Source: Sphingomonas ginsengisoli An et al. 2013 (GTDB taxonomy: Bacteria > Pseudomonadota > Alphaproteobacteria > Sphingomonadales > Sphingomonadaceae). Taken from it: a stretch of DNA of 64,000 nucleotides. The stretch is taken from NCBI RefSeq assembly GCF_009363895.1, contig NZ_CP045434.1, positions 1,178,001-1,242,000 of the forward strand. The letters are read 5' to 3'. How positions within the stretch are numbered: position 1 is the stretch's first letter; every line of letters starts with the position of its first letter. Position numbers and translations under genes: made by a program. Under the pieces are notes generated by a model. It did not search any database and was not told where the DNA came from. It worked only from the letters and a program-made list of their open reading frames with translations. This document shows positions 30,124 to 42,391 of this stretch, piece by piece.

Positions 30124-31776
30124 ATGACCCGCCCTGCCCTGCTGCTCGCCGCCCTCCTCTGCTCCACGCCGGCGCTGGCCGACACGCTGGTGAACCATGT
30201 GAACGGGGTGCAGGTGACGCCGGCGGGCGGGATCGAGCATTTCACCGGATTGCTGGTCGGCGACGACGGCCGGGTGAAGCGCGTGCTGCATGGCGAGCTG
30301 TTGAAGCTGCCGGGGAGCACCAAGGTCATCGACGGCGGCGGGCGGACCATGTTGCCGGGGCTGATCGACGCGCACGGGCATGTGATGGAGCTGGGGGCGA
30401 GCCGGCTCCAGCTCGACGTGACGGGGACGCGCTCGGTGGCCGAGCTCCAGGCGCGCCTCAAGGCCTATGCGGCGGCGCATCCCGAGCTGCCGTGGATCGT
30501 CGGGCGAGGGTGGAACCAGGAATTGTGGGCGGACAAGCGCTTCCCGACTGCCGCCGATCTCGACGCGGTGGTGCGCGACCGGCCGGTGTGGCTCGGCCGG
30601 GTCGATGGGCATGCGGCGGTCGGTAACAGCGCGGCGCTGCGCGCGGCGGGGGTGACCGCGGCGACCGCAACACCGAGCGGCGGGCGGATCGACAAGGATG
30701 CGAGCGGGCGGCCGACGGGACTGTTTGTCGATGCGGCGACGGGCTTGGTCGAACGCGCCGTGCCGGCCGCGACCCCGGCGCAGAGGCGTGCCGCGCTTTT
30801 GGCGGCGCAGGCCGATCTGCTGAGCAAGGGCGTGACGGCGGCGGCCGACATGGGAACCCCGCTCGACGACTGGCACGCGATGCGCAGCGCCTATGGCGAG
30901 GGCGCGCTCAAGGTGCGGATCATGAGCTATGCGATGGGCCCGGACAATCTCAAGGCGATCGCGGCGGAGGGGCAGACCGGCTGGTCGTTCGGGGATCGGC
31001 TGAAGCTCAACGGGATCAAGCTCTATGCAGACGGCGCGTTGGGATCACGCGGCGCCTATTTGAAGCAGCCTTACGCCGACGCGCCGACGCGCGGGCTGGC
31101 GCTGCTGACCCCGGCCCAGTTGAAGGCGGAAGCGGGCGTGGCGGCCTCCGGCGGGTGGCAGATCGCGGTGCATGCGATCGGCGATGCGGCCAACAACATG
31201 GTGCTGACCGCTTATGAGCAACTCGGCTCGGCGCGGGGCGACCGGCGCTGGCGGGTCGAGCATGCGCAGATCCTGGATCCTGCCGACCTGCCGCGATTCG
31301 CGCGCGACAAGGTGATCGCCTCGATGCAGCCGACGCACGAGACCAGCGACCGGCTGATGGCGCAGGCGCGGCTGGGGCCCAAGCGGCTGGCGGGCGCTTA
31401 CGCCTGGCAGACGCTGACGAAGAGCGGGGCGCGGCTGGCGCTGGGGTCGGACTTTCCGGTCGAGGACCCCAACCCCTTCCCGGGGCTGGCGGCGGCGGTC
31501 AGCCGGCAGGGGCTGGACGACCAGCCGCCGGGCGGTTGGCGGCCGTGGGAGAAACTGACCTTCGCGCAGGCGCTGGCGGGGTTCACCCGTTGGGCGGCCT
31601 GGGCCGGCTTCGCCGAAGGGCGCTACGGCAGCCTCGAGCCGGGCAAATGGGCCGACTTCATCCTGGTCGATCGCCCGGTCGACAAGGTCAGCGCGCACGA
31701 CATGGCGCGGACGCAGGTCGAGGAGACCTGGATCGCGGGCGAGCGGGTGTGGGCTAGGAACCAGCCCGCGCGGTGA
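30124..31776 (+). CDS. Exported amidohydrolase, YtcJ type
   Basis: 550 residues. A signal peptide (LLLAALLCSTPALA) precedes an amidohydrolase of the YtcJ subfamily. Metal ligands are in LIDAHGHV, a lysine in GIKLYADGALGSRG, then a histidine in AVHAIGDAANN and another in RVEHAQI, and the final Asp in LGSDFPVE. Substrate unknown; YtcJ members cleave N-acyl or formyl bonds. It starts 53 bases from ilvA on the other strand. Its 3' end overlaps the convergent dsbD-like gene by 23 bases. Confidence 0.85.
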   Translation: MTRPALLLAALLCSTPALADTLVNHVNGVQVTPAGGIEHFTGLLVGDDGRVKRVLHGELLKLPGSTKVIDGGGRTMLPGLIDAHGHVMELGASRLQLDVTGTRSVAELQARLKAYAAAHPELPWIVGRGWNQELWADKRFPTAADLDAVVRDRPVWLGRVDGHAAVGNSAALRAAGVTAATATPSGGRIDKDASGRPTGLFVDAATGLVERAVPAATPAQRRAALLAAQADLLSKGVTAAADMGTPLDDWHAMRSAYGEGALKVRIMSYAMGPDNLKAIAAEGQTGWSFGDRLKLNGIKLYADGALGSRGAYLKQPYADAPTRGLALLTPAQLKAEAGVAASGGWQIAVHAIGDAANNMVLTAYEQLGSARGDRRWRVEHAQILDPADLPRFARDKVIASMQPTHETSDRLMAQARLGPKRLAGAYAWQTLTKSGARLALGSDFPVEDPNPFPGLAAAVSRQGLDDQPPGGWRPWEKLTFAQALAGFTRWAAWAGFAEGRYGSLEPGKWADFILVDRPVDKVSAHDMARTQVEETWIAGERVWARNQPAR

Positions 31777-33748
31777 GCATCGCGGGGGTGAGGATCTGCG
31801 GCAGTTCCTCGGGTTCCTTGTCGGGCGCGTACCACAGGTAGAGCGGCACGCCGGCGCGGGCGCGGCTTTCGAGGAAGCGGGTGATGGCGGGGTCGCCGTC
31901 GGTCCAGTCGCCGGCGAGCACCGCGACATTCTTCGCCTTGAATGCGTCCTGCACCGGCTGGCGGTCGATCGCGTTGGCTTCGTTGACCTTGCAGGTCAGG
32001 CACCAGTCGGCGGTGAAGTAGACGAACACCGCGCGGTTCTGCGCGCGATAGGCGGCGACCTTGGCCTCGCTCCACACCTCGGCGTTGGTCGGCTTGGTGA
32101 TCACCGCCTGTTCGCCGCGGCCGATCCCAAACAAAGGGACGAGCGCGAGCGCCAGCGCGATGGCGACCGGCGCGCCGAGGGCGGGCTCGCCGCGCATTTG
32201 CCGGCGGCCGGCGATGATGAGGGCGAGGATGAGCAAGCCGGCGGCGACGAGGCCGAGCAGCAGGCCGCTGGTGCCGCCCTGGCGGTAAAGCAGCCAGAGC
32301 GCGGCGGCGGCGCTGAGACCCATCGGCACGGCGAGGATACGCTGGAGGCGGAGCATCCAGGCGCCCGGCTTGGGCAGGCGCCGACGCAGCGCGGGGACGA
32401 AGGCGACGAGGAGGAACGGCAACGCGATTCCGAGGCCGAGCGAGGCGAAGACGAGGATCGCGCCGGCGGCGGGGAGCAGCAGGGCCGCGCCGAGCGCCGC
32501 GCCCATGAATGGCCCGGCGCAGGGGGTCGCCACGAAGGCGGCGAGCGCGCCGGTGGCGAAGCCACCGCGCGGGGATGCTTCGCCGCCGAGCACGGGTAGC
32601 TTGAAGATGCCGAGCAGGTTCACCGTGATGGCGGTGCCGAGCAGCAGCAGGATGAGGATGGTGCGCGAGTCCTGGAGCTGGAAGGCCCAGCCCGCCGCAG
32701 TGCCGCCCGCGCGGATCAGGAGCAGCGCGATGCCGAGCGCGCCGGTCCCGACGATCGCGCCCGCGGTGTAGGCGAGCGCGTCGGCGCGGGCGTGGCGCTC
32801 ATCCCCGCCAGCGCGGGCAAGTGCGAGGGCCTTGAGCGCGAGGATCGGGAAGACGCACGGCATCAGGTTCAAGAGCAACCCGCCGGCGAGCGCGCCGAGC
32901 AGGGCCCAGCCGAGTGCGCCCCACCCCTCGCCCTTCGCCGGCTCGCCGATGGGTGTGCCGCCAGCGGGAACGGAGCCGGGCGTCGCGGCGATCGCGAGGC
33001 CTCCGCTTTGGCCCATGCCGAGCACGCCGTTGATGGTTTGCGGCGGTCGCTTGAAGGTCAGCTCGGCGACCACCAGGTCGCCGTTGCGGAAGAAGCGCTG
33101 CGGCGCGGCATGGTCGAGCGGGACGCCGTCGGCCGGAAAGAAGTGGAGGTTGTCGGCGGCAACGCTCGCCGGCAGCGGGATGCCGAGGCGGACAGCGGTG
33201 CCGCTCGCCTGGAAATGCGCGGCGCTTCCCAGCGGGCGCGGGAGGGCGCGGCGCCAGCCGTCGAAGCGGGCCTGCTCGTCGGTGCCGCCACCAATCGGCA
33301 CGTCCAGGCTGAGCGTGCCCTGCTCGGGGACGCAAATCTCGTCAGTGCAGGCGAGCCAGAAGGCGTGGGCCTTGATCGGCAGTGTGCCGCTGGCGTCCGC
33401 AGGTACGTGTAGCCGGGTGAGGATCGCGTAGGGGCCGGTGAAGACGTAATTCATCAGCCCGGCAATGGTGAGTGTCTTGGGCACCGGGTAGCGCAGTTCG
33501 CCGACGGACGCGCCTTGCGGCAATTGCCAGTCGAGCTTCATCGGCTGGCCGGCGTCGCCGGGGTTCGACCAATAGCCGTGCCAGCCGGGCTCGGGGGTCA
33601 TCAGGATGGCGAGGTCGGTGTCTTGGCCGGGTTTGACCGGGCCATCGACGATCAGCTGCGCGGTGATGTGCGGCTTGGCCGACCCAAGCTGCGCCGTGGC
33701 GGGGACGGCGGTGAGCAGCGCGAGGAGGAAGAGGAGAATGCGGGGCAC
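31754..33748 (-). CDS. DsbD/ScsB-type protein-disulfide reductase
   Basis: 664 residues. Signal peptide (ILLFLLALLTAVPATAQ), N-terminal periplasmic domain of about 260 residues with the ACTDEICVPEQ cysteine pair, central eight-helix DsbD membrane domain (NLMPCVFPILALK, ATPCAGPFMG with its two cysteines) and a C-terminal thioredoxin domain (YFTADWCLTCKVNE). It passes electrons from the cytoplasm to periplasmic thiols. Start is GTG at 33746-33748 behind GGAGAG; codons upstream belong to an intergenic repeat. Confidence 0.88.
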   Translation of the reverse strand: MPRILLFLLALLTAVPATAQLGSAKPHITAQLIVDGPVKPGQDTDLAILMTPEPGWHGYWSNPGDAGQPMKLDWQLPQGASVGELRYPVPKTLTIAGLMNYVFTGPYAILTRLHVPADASGTLPIKAHAFWLACTDEICVPEQGTLSLDVPIGGGTDEQARFDGWRRALPRPLGSAAHFQASGTAVRLGIPLPASVAADNLHFFPADGVPLDHAAPQRFFRNGDLVVAELTFKRPPQTINGVLGMGQSGGLAIAATPGSVPAGGTPIGEPAKGEGWGALGWALLGALAGGLLLNLMPCVFPILALKALALARAGGDERHARADALAYTAGAIVGTGALGIALLLIRAGGTAAGWAFQLQDSRTILILLLLGTAITVNLLGIFKLPVLGGEASPRGGFATGALAAFVATPCAGPFMGAALGAALLLPAAGAILVFASLGLGIALPFLLVAFVPALRRRLPKPGAWMLRLQRILAVPMGLSAAAALWLLYRQGGTSGLLLGLVAAGLLILALIIAGRRQMRGEPALGAPVAIALALALVPLFGIGRGEQAVITKPTNAEVWSEAKVAAYRAQNRAVFVYFTADWCLTCKVNEANAIDRQPVQDAFKAKNVAVLAGDWTDGDPAITRFLESRARAGVPLYLWYAPDKEPEELPQILTPAMLTARAGS

Positions 33749-33765
33749 GGTTCGCTCTCCCCTAG

Positions 33766-33855
33766 CGTCATGCTGAACTTGTTTCAGCATCCATCTTCAA
33801 ACCCGGACCAAGGCCCGTGTGAAGGCATGGACCCTGAAACGATTTCAGGGTGACG
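33766..33855. repeat. Dispersed intergenic repeat, copy 2 (REP-like)
   Basis: Reverse-oriented relative of 23994-24083. The left end GCTGAACTTGTTTCAGC and the right end ACCCTGAAACGATTTCAGGGT are each inverted repeats and match copy 1 almost base for base; the middle differs. It lies between the dsbD-like gene and metH. Confidence 0.75.
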
Positions 33856-33866
33856 CTTTAGTGGCG

Positions 33867-36485
<2,619 letters not shown>

Positions 36486-36486
36486 G

Positions 36487-37515
36487 TCAGGCGGCGAGGA
36501 CCATTGGTTCGAGGCCGGCGAGAACCGTGCGGCGAGGCGCCTGCGGGATCGCGCGGGGCGGCTGGCCTGCCACGGCCTCGGCGATGGCGGCGATGTGCGA
36601 CGGCGTCGTGCCGCAGCAGCCGCCGACGATGTTGACGAGGCCGTCGGCGACCCACTCCGCCACCTGGGCCGCGGTCTCGCTCGCCGCCTCGTCATACTGG
36701 CCGAGGTCGTTGGGCAGGCCGGCGTTGGGATAGGCCATGATCAGCGTGTCGGCCTGTGCCGACAGCGCAGCGAGGTGCGAGCGAAGCTGGGCGGCGCCGA
36801 AGCTGCAGTTGAGGCCGATGGTGACGGGCTTGGCGTGGCGGACGCTGGCCCAGAAGGCTTCCACCGTGTGGCCCGATAGATTGCGGCCGGACAGGTCAGT
36901 CAGCGTCATCGAAATCATGATCGGCGCGAGGTCGAGCGCGGCCATCACCGCCGCCTTGCAGTTCAGCGTGTCGAACACGGTTTCGATGAGGATGAAATCG
37001 GCCCCGCCCTCGAGCAGCGCCTCGGCCTGCTCGCGGTAGGCGGCCTTGACCGTGTCGAAGTCGACCTCGCGAAAGCCGGGATCGTTGACGTCGGGCGAGA
37101 GCGACAGGGTCTTGTTGGTCGGACCGAGCGCGCCGGCGACATAGCGGCGGCGGCCATCGGCTTCAGCGGCGCGGTCGGCGACCTCGCGGATGATCCGCGC
37201 GGCGCAGACGTTCATCTCGGGGACGAGGTCTTCCGCACCGTAATCGGCCTGGCTGATCCGGTTGGCGTTGAAGCTGTTGGTGCCGAGCACGTCGGCGCCG
37301 GCGTCGACGTAGGCCTGGCAGATGGTCGCGATGAGGTCGGGACGGGTCAGGCAGAGCAGATCGTTATTGCCCTTCTGATCCTTCGAAAGACCAGTGTCGC
37401 CGCGATAATCGGCGGCGGCGAGGCCTTCGCGCTGGATCGCGGTGCCATAGGCGCCGTCCTTGATCAGCAGGCGCTTCGAGGCCTCGGCGCGGAGCGCGGT
37501 GGCGGCGTCGGTCAT
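36487..37515 (-). CDS. metH: Methionine synthase, homocysteine-binding subunit
   Basis: 342 residues of the homocysteine S-methyltransferase barrel. Zinc ligands are the cysteine in GLNCSFGA and the pair in [21 protein letters not shown] and [10 protein letters not shown] are typical. It forms the first module of MetH as a separate protein. The start overlaps the metF stop by 4 bases (ATGA), so metF, this gene and the second metH part form one unit. Confidence 0.93.
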   Translation of the reverse strand: MTDAATALRAEASKRLLIKDGAYGTAIQREGLAAADYRGDTGLSKDQKGNNDLLCLTRPDLIATICQAYVDAGADVLGTNSFNANRISQADYGAEDLVPEMNVCAARIIREVADRAAEADGRRRYVAGALGPTNKTLSLSPDVNDPGFREVDFDTVKAAYREQAEALLEGGADFILIETVFDTLNCKAAVMAALDLAPIMISMTLTDLSGRNLSGHTVEAFWASVRHAKPVTIGLNCSFGAAQLRSHLAALSAQADTLIMAYPNAGLPNDLGQYDEAASETAAQVAEWVADGLVNIVGGCCGTTPSHIAAIAEAVAGQPPRAIPQAPRRTVLAGLEPMVLAA

Positions 37516-38438
37516 GTTAGGGCCTTTCGGTCGGCGCGCACCCCGAGCAGGTGGCAGATGGCATAGGCCAGCTCGGCGCGGTTCAGGGTGTAGAAGTGGA
37601 AGTGGCGGATGCCGCTGGCGTAGAGCTGGCCGGCGAGCTCGGCGGCGATGGTCGCGGCGACCAGCTGGCGCGCGGCGGGTTTGTCGTCGAGGCCTTCGAA
37701 CAATTCGTCCATCCACTGGGGAATCGCCGCGCCGCACTGGTCGGCGAACTTGCGGGTCTGGGCGACGCTGCTGACCGGCAGGATACCGGGGACGATGTCG
37801 GCCGCGATCCCGCAGGCGGCGGCGCGGTCGCGGAAGCGGAGGAACGCTTCCGGCGAGAAGAAGAACTGGCTGATCGCGCGGTCGGCGCCGGCGTCAACCT
37901 TGCGCTTGAGATTGTCGAGGTCGGCCTCGGGACATGACGCCTGGGGATGGACCTCGGGATAGCAGGCGACGCTGATCTCGAACGGCGCGATCTTCTTGAG
38001 GCCCGCGACGAGGTCGGCGGCGTCGGCGTAGCCGTCCGGGTGCGGCTCATAGGCCTTTCCGGCTTCGGGCGGATCGCCACGCAGTGCGACGATGTGGCGG
38101 ACGCCGGCGTCCCAATAATGGCGCGCGATGTCGTCGATCTCGGCTTTCGAGGCATCGACGCAGGTGAGGTGCGCCGCGGCGGGGAGATTGGTCTCGCGGA
38201 CGATGCGGGCGACGGTGGCGTGGGTGCGCTCACGGGTCGAGCCGCCCGCGCCATAAGTCACCGAGACGAATTGCGGGCGCAACGGGGCGAGGGTTTCGAT
38301 CGAGGACCACAGGGTCTCGGCCATCTTCTCGCTCTTGGGCGGGAAAAATTCGAAGCTGACGGCGATGTCGCCCTTGGCGGCGGCGAACAGCGGCGCGGGC
38401 TCGGACGAAGGGATGGTGACGAGCGCGGGGCGGGTCAT
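37512..38438 (-). CDS. metF: 5,10-Methylenetetrahydrofolate reductase
   Basis: 308 residues, a single FAD-binding barrel. The catalytic Glu is in SFEFFPPKS; VTYGAGGSTRERT, HIVALRGDPP and QFFFSPEAFLRF match the family. It makes the methyl donor for MetH. It overlaps both the regulator upstream and metH downstream by 4 bases. Confidence 0.95.
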   Translation of the reverse strand: MTRPALVTIPSSEPAPLFAAAKGDIAVSFEFFPPKSEKMAETLWSSIETLAPLRPQFVSVTYGAGGSTRERTHATVARIVRETNLPAAAHLTCVDASKAEIDDIARHYWDAGVRHIVALRGDPPEAGKAYEPHPDGYADAADLVAGLKKIAPFEISVACYPEVHPQASCPEADLDNLKRKVDAGADRAISQFFFSPEAFLRFRDRAAACGIAADIVPGILPVSSVAQTRKFADQCGAAIPQWMDELFEGLDDKPAARQLVAATIAAELAGQLYASGIRHFHFYTLNRAELAYAICHLLGVRADRKALT

Positions 38439-39400
38439 GCGGCTCTCCGGCGGGGCTGGCGGACCGGCGCCTTCCGCCCGGCCCAGAGGGTAACGGTGAG
38501 TTCGCCGCCGGCGAGTTGCTCGACCACCTGGCCCGTCAGCCCGGCCTCGGCGAACCAGCCGAGGATCGCCTCGTCGGCAAAGCCCAGCCGGGCGTGCTCG
38601 GCGCGCTCGCGCAGCTCCTCGCGCTCGTGGGGGGCGAAATCGACGATCAGCAGGCGGCCGTCGGAGCCGAGCAGGCGTGCGGCCTCGGCGATCGCCTGGC
38701 CGGGGGCCTGGGCGTAGTGGAGGACCTGGTGGAGGAGAACGACGTCGGCGCTGCCGTCGGGGAGCGGCAGAGCGTACATGTCCCCCTGGCGGAGCGAAGC
38801 CGGAACCGCCGCCGCCGCGAGCTTGGCGCGGGCGAAGCGGAGCATCTCGCTCGACTTGTCGATGCCGATCGCCTGGGCAGCGTCGCGGCCGAACAGCTCG
38901 ATCATGCGCCCGGTGCCGGTGCCGATGTCGACCAGCCGGCCGAGCGGCTGGCTGCCGAGCGCGCGGACGATGGCGCCTTCGACCTCGCTTTCGGCGACGT
39001 GGAGCGAGCGGATCTCATCCCACACATGCGCATTGGCGGCGAAATAGCGCTCGGCCGCTTCGGCGCGGTCGCGGCGGACGGCGGCGAGCCGGGTCCGGTC
39101 GGTGGCGAAAGCGGCGGCGGTGGCCTCGTCGGCGGCGCCCTCGATAAGGGCGAACAGCGCCTCGGCGACTTCGGGCCGGGCGAGCGTCAGGAACACCCAG
39201 CTGCCCTCCTTGCGCCGCTCGAGCACTCCGGCGTCGACCAGGATCTTCACATGGCGGGAAACGCGCGGCTGGCTCTGCCCGAGCAATTGGGCGAGCTCGC
39301 CCACCGACAATTCGAGTTCCCGCAACAGCGCCAGCACCCGCAGCCGGGTGGGGTCGGCGAGCGCCTGGAACAGGTCGGCAAGAGGAAGCGGCAGCGACAC
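38435..39400 (-). CDS. ArsR-family regulator fused to a SAM-dependent methyltransferase
   Basis: 321 residues. Residues 5-85 are an ArsR winged helix (FQALADPTRLRVLALL, GQSQPRVSRHVKIL). Residues 115-300 are a class I methyltransferase with motif I VDIGTGTGRM (157-166) and VLLHQVLHY. ArsR-type regulators such as SahR control the methionine cycle in proteobacteria; the operon position with metF and metH fits. Start is GTG at 39398-39400, only a few bases after the predicted transcription start, so the mRNA may be nearly leaderless. SAM or SAH as the sensed ligand is inference. Confidence 0.88.
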   Translation of the reverse strand: MSLPLPLADLFQALADPTRLRVLALLRELELSVGELAQLLGQSQPRVSRHVKILVDAGVLERRKEGSWVFLTLARPEVAEALFALIEGAADEATAAAFATDRTRLAAVRRDRAEAAERYFAANAHVWDEIRSLHVAESEVEGAIVRALGSQPLGRLVDIGTGTGRMIELFGRDAAQAIGIDKSSEMLRFARAKLAAAAVPASLRQGDMYALPLPDGSADVVLLHQVLHYAQAPGQAIAEAARLLGSDGRLLIVDFAPHEREELRERAEHARLGFADEAILGWFAEAGLTGQVVEQLAGGELTVTLWAGRKAPVRQPRRRAA

Positions 39401-39409
39401 GGGATAAGG

Positions 39410-39438
39410 ATATAAAGAAGTCTTTATATGAGGTGCAA
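39410..39438 (-). promoter_or_regulatory. Promoter with overlapping palindromic operator for the met operon
   Basis: On the minus strand TTGCAC (39433-39438) and TTATAT (39410-39415) are spaced by 17 bases. Over the spacer and -10 lies a perfect palindrome with 9-base arms, ATATAAAGA-AG-TCTTTATAT (39410-39429), strikingly AT-rich in this GC-rich DNA. Binding there would block RNA polymerase. The first gene behind it encodes an ArsR-type protein, the likely repressor. Confidence 0.75.
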
Positions 39439-39600
39439 GGAGAAACCGCGCCGACCGCCAAACACGGTTCGTCGCAATTGTGCATTGCACCAAGGTTACA
39501 CCTCCACTAAATCCGCGCGCTGGTTTGACCGCAAAGATGCGGCGGGCCGGGCCCTCGGCTTCATTGTGGAGCGAGGTTTTTCGATAGGGATGGACTCACC

Positions 39601-39849
39601 ATGAAGAAGATCGCCATTGTCGCCGTTGCGGTTGCCGGCCTGACCCTCGTCGCCTGCACCAAGAAGACCGACACCAACACCGTCACCACCGAGAACACGG
39701 TGACCACCGAGACCACCACCGACACCAACGCGTCGCTCGACAACGCCGGCGTCGCTGCCGACAACGCGCTCGACGCGGCCGGCAATGCGGTTTCGAACGG
39801 TGCGAACTCGGTCTCGAACGCGACCAGCAACGCCACCAACGCGATGTAA
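39601..39849 (+). CDS. Small threonine/asparagine-rich lipoprotein
   Basis: 82 residues. The signal sequence ends in the lipobox LVAC at residue 19, so the mature protein is lipid-anchored. The rest is low-complexity: Thr-rich (NTVTTENTVTTETTT), then Asn/Ala-rich (DNALDAAGNAVSN, SNATSNATN). Function unknown. It is followed by a strong terminator. Confidence 0.75.
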   Translation: MKKIAIVAVAVAGLTLVACTKKTDTNTVTTENTVTTETTTDTNASLDNAGVAADNALDAAGNAVSNGANSVSNATSNATNAM

Positions 39850-39880
39850 TCGACGCTCGTCACGAGCGTTGTTACACGAA

Positions 39881-39910
39881 GGGCCGTCCGGGCGACCGGG
39901 CGGCCCTTTT
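39881..39910 (+). terminator. Rho-independent terminator after the small lipoprotein gene
   Basis: An 11-pair stem with one G-U pair and the tetraloop GCGA (39881-39906) is followed by TTTT (39907-39910). It ends transcription of the gene at 39601. A second perfect short hairpin, ACGCTCGT-C-ACGAGCGT, lies just upstream (39853-39869). Confidence 0.85.
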
Positions 39911-39928
39911 CGTTTGGGGAGTCGTCGG

Positions 39929-40123
39929 GTGAAGGCAGCGATGAGCGTCGCGGCGCTGGTGATGGCGGTGGCGCTTGCCGGCTGCCGGAGGGCGGAGCCG
40001 GTGGCCGCGCCGACGGCTGCGGAAGCGGCGCAGCTCGACAATGCCGAGGCGGAGTTGAACGCGCTCGGGAATGACGAAGGGCCGACGTCGGGGGACGCCG
40101 GCCCCTCGGGGAATGTGCACTAG
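39929..40123 (+). CDS. Small lipoprotein, unknown function
   Basis: 64 residues from a GTG start, 7 bases after GGGGAG; an ATG four codons later is the alternative. The signal sequence ends in the lipobox LAGC. The mature part is short and acidic (AEAAQLDNAEAELNALG). It comes directly after the terminator of the preceding lipoprotein gene. Confidence 0.55.
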   Translation: MKAAMSVAALVMAVALAGCRRAEPVAAPTAAEAAQLDNAEAELNALGNDEGPTSGDAGPSGNVH

Positions 40124-40132
40124 ACTTCGGGC

Positions 40133-40198
40133 GGGGCCGTCACGGGAGTAAACCCCGTGACGTCGATCAGGTTCGCTGACGCGACCTGTCGGCCGGCC
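40133..40198 (-). repeat. Two-hairpin structured repeat, copy A, downstream of groEL
   Basis: On the minus strand GGCCGGCCGA is followed by a hairpin (CAGGT-CGC-GTCA-GCG-A-ACCTG with one bulged A), then ATCGA and a second hairpin with a perfect 9-pair stem CGTCACGGG/CCCGTGACG. The same layout occurs at 61945-62012. It is also in the right place to end groEL transcription, though there is no T-run. Further upstream the sequence AGCGACGAGACCGCGA may belong to the element. Confidence 0.6.
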
Positions 40199-40262
40199 TT
40201 CGCCGAGTCCGGGGCCAGTTCCTCGACCTCGCGGTCTCGTCGCTAGCCCCGGCCGGCTTGGC

Positions 40263-41918
<1,656 letters not shown>

Positions 41919-41972
41919 TCAGAATAGATGAATTGAGTGAGATGGACGGGGACGATCCCGAGCCCGTTAGCG

Positions 41973-42260
41973 TCAGCCAACGATCCCGAGGATGTCGCTT
42001 TCCTTCATGATGATGAGGTCTTCACCGTCGACCTTGACTTCGGTGCCCGACCACTTGCCGAACAGGATACGGTCACCGGCCTTGACCTCGAGCGGCGTAA
42101 CCTGCCCGCTGTCATTGCGCGCACCGGTGCCGACCGAGACGACTTCGCCTTCCTGCGGCTTTTCCTTGGCGGTGTCGGGAATGATGATCCCGCCCGCGGT
42201 CTTCTCCTGCGCCTCAATCCGACGGACGAGAACGCGATCGTGAAGCGGCCTGAAAGCCAT
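41973..42260 (-). CDS. groES: 10 kDa co-chaperonin GroES
   Basis: 95 residues starting [16 protein letters not shown]. The mobile loop [20 protein letters not shown] that contacts GroEL is intact. A longer in-frame start runs into the CIRCE element and is not used. It caps the GroEL cavity. Confidence 0.97.
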   Translation of the reverse strand: MAFRPLHDRVLVRRIEAQEKTAGGIIIPDTAKEKPQEGEVVSVGTGARNDSGQVTPLEVKAGDRILFGKWSGTEVKVDGEDLIIMKESDILGIVG

Positions 42261-42303
42261 GCCTGGAGCCCCTTTGTTGCTCTTAGAGTTGAACCATTTC
42301 GCC

Positions 42304-42330
42304 TTGGCACTCACCTTGGGAGAGTGCCAG
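42304..42330 (-). promoter_or_regulatory. CIRCE element, HrcA operator of groESL
   Basis: TTGGCACTC-N9-GAGTGCCAG, matching the CIRCE consensus TTAGCACTC-N9-GAGTGCTAA at all but one base in each arm, 44 bases before the groES start. HrcA repressor binding here is known to hold groESL down without heat stress. hrcA itself is not in the window. Confidence 0.92.
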
Positions 42331-42391
42331 CGACGCTGCGCATTTGGGTGCCGCCCCCGCCCCTGTCAACGGGTGGCGGCAGTGAAAAAGT

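Noticed and set aside
40133..40262. Possible TPP riboswitch on the minus strand (GAACCTGATC and a GAGA nearby)
   Set aside because: ACCTG is an arm of a hairpin with upstream CAGGT, the thi-box order is not met, and no thiamine gene lies downstream. The segment is a repeat shared with 61945-62012.
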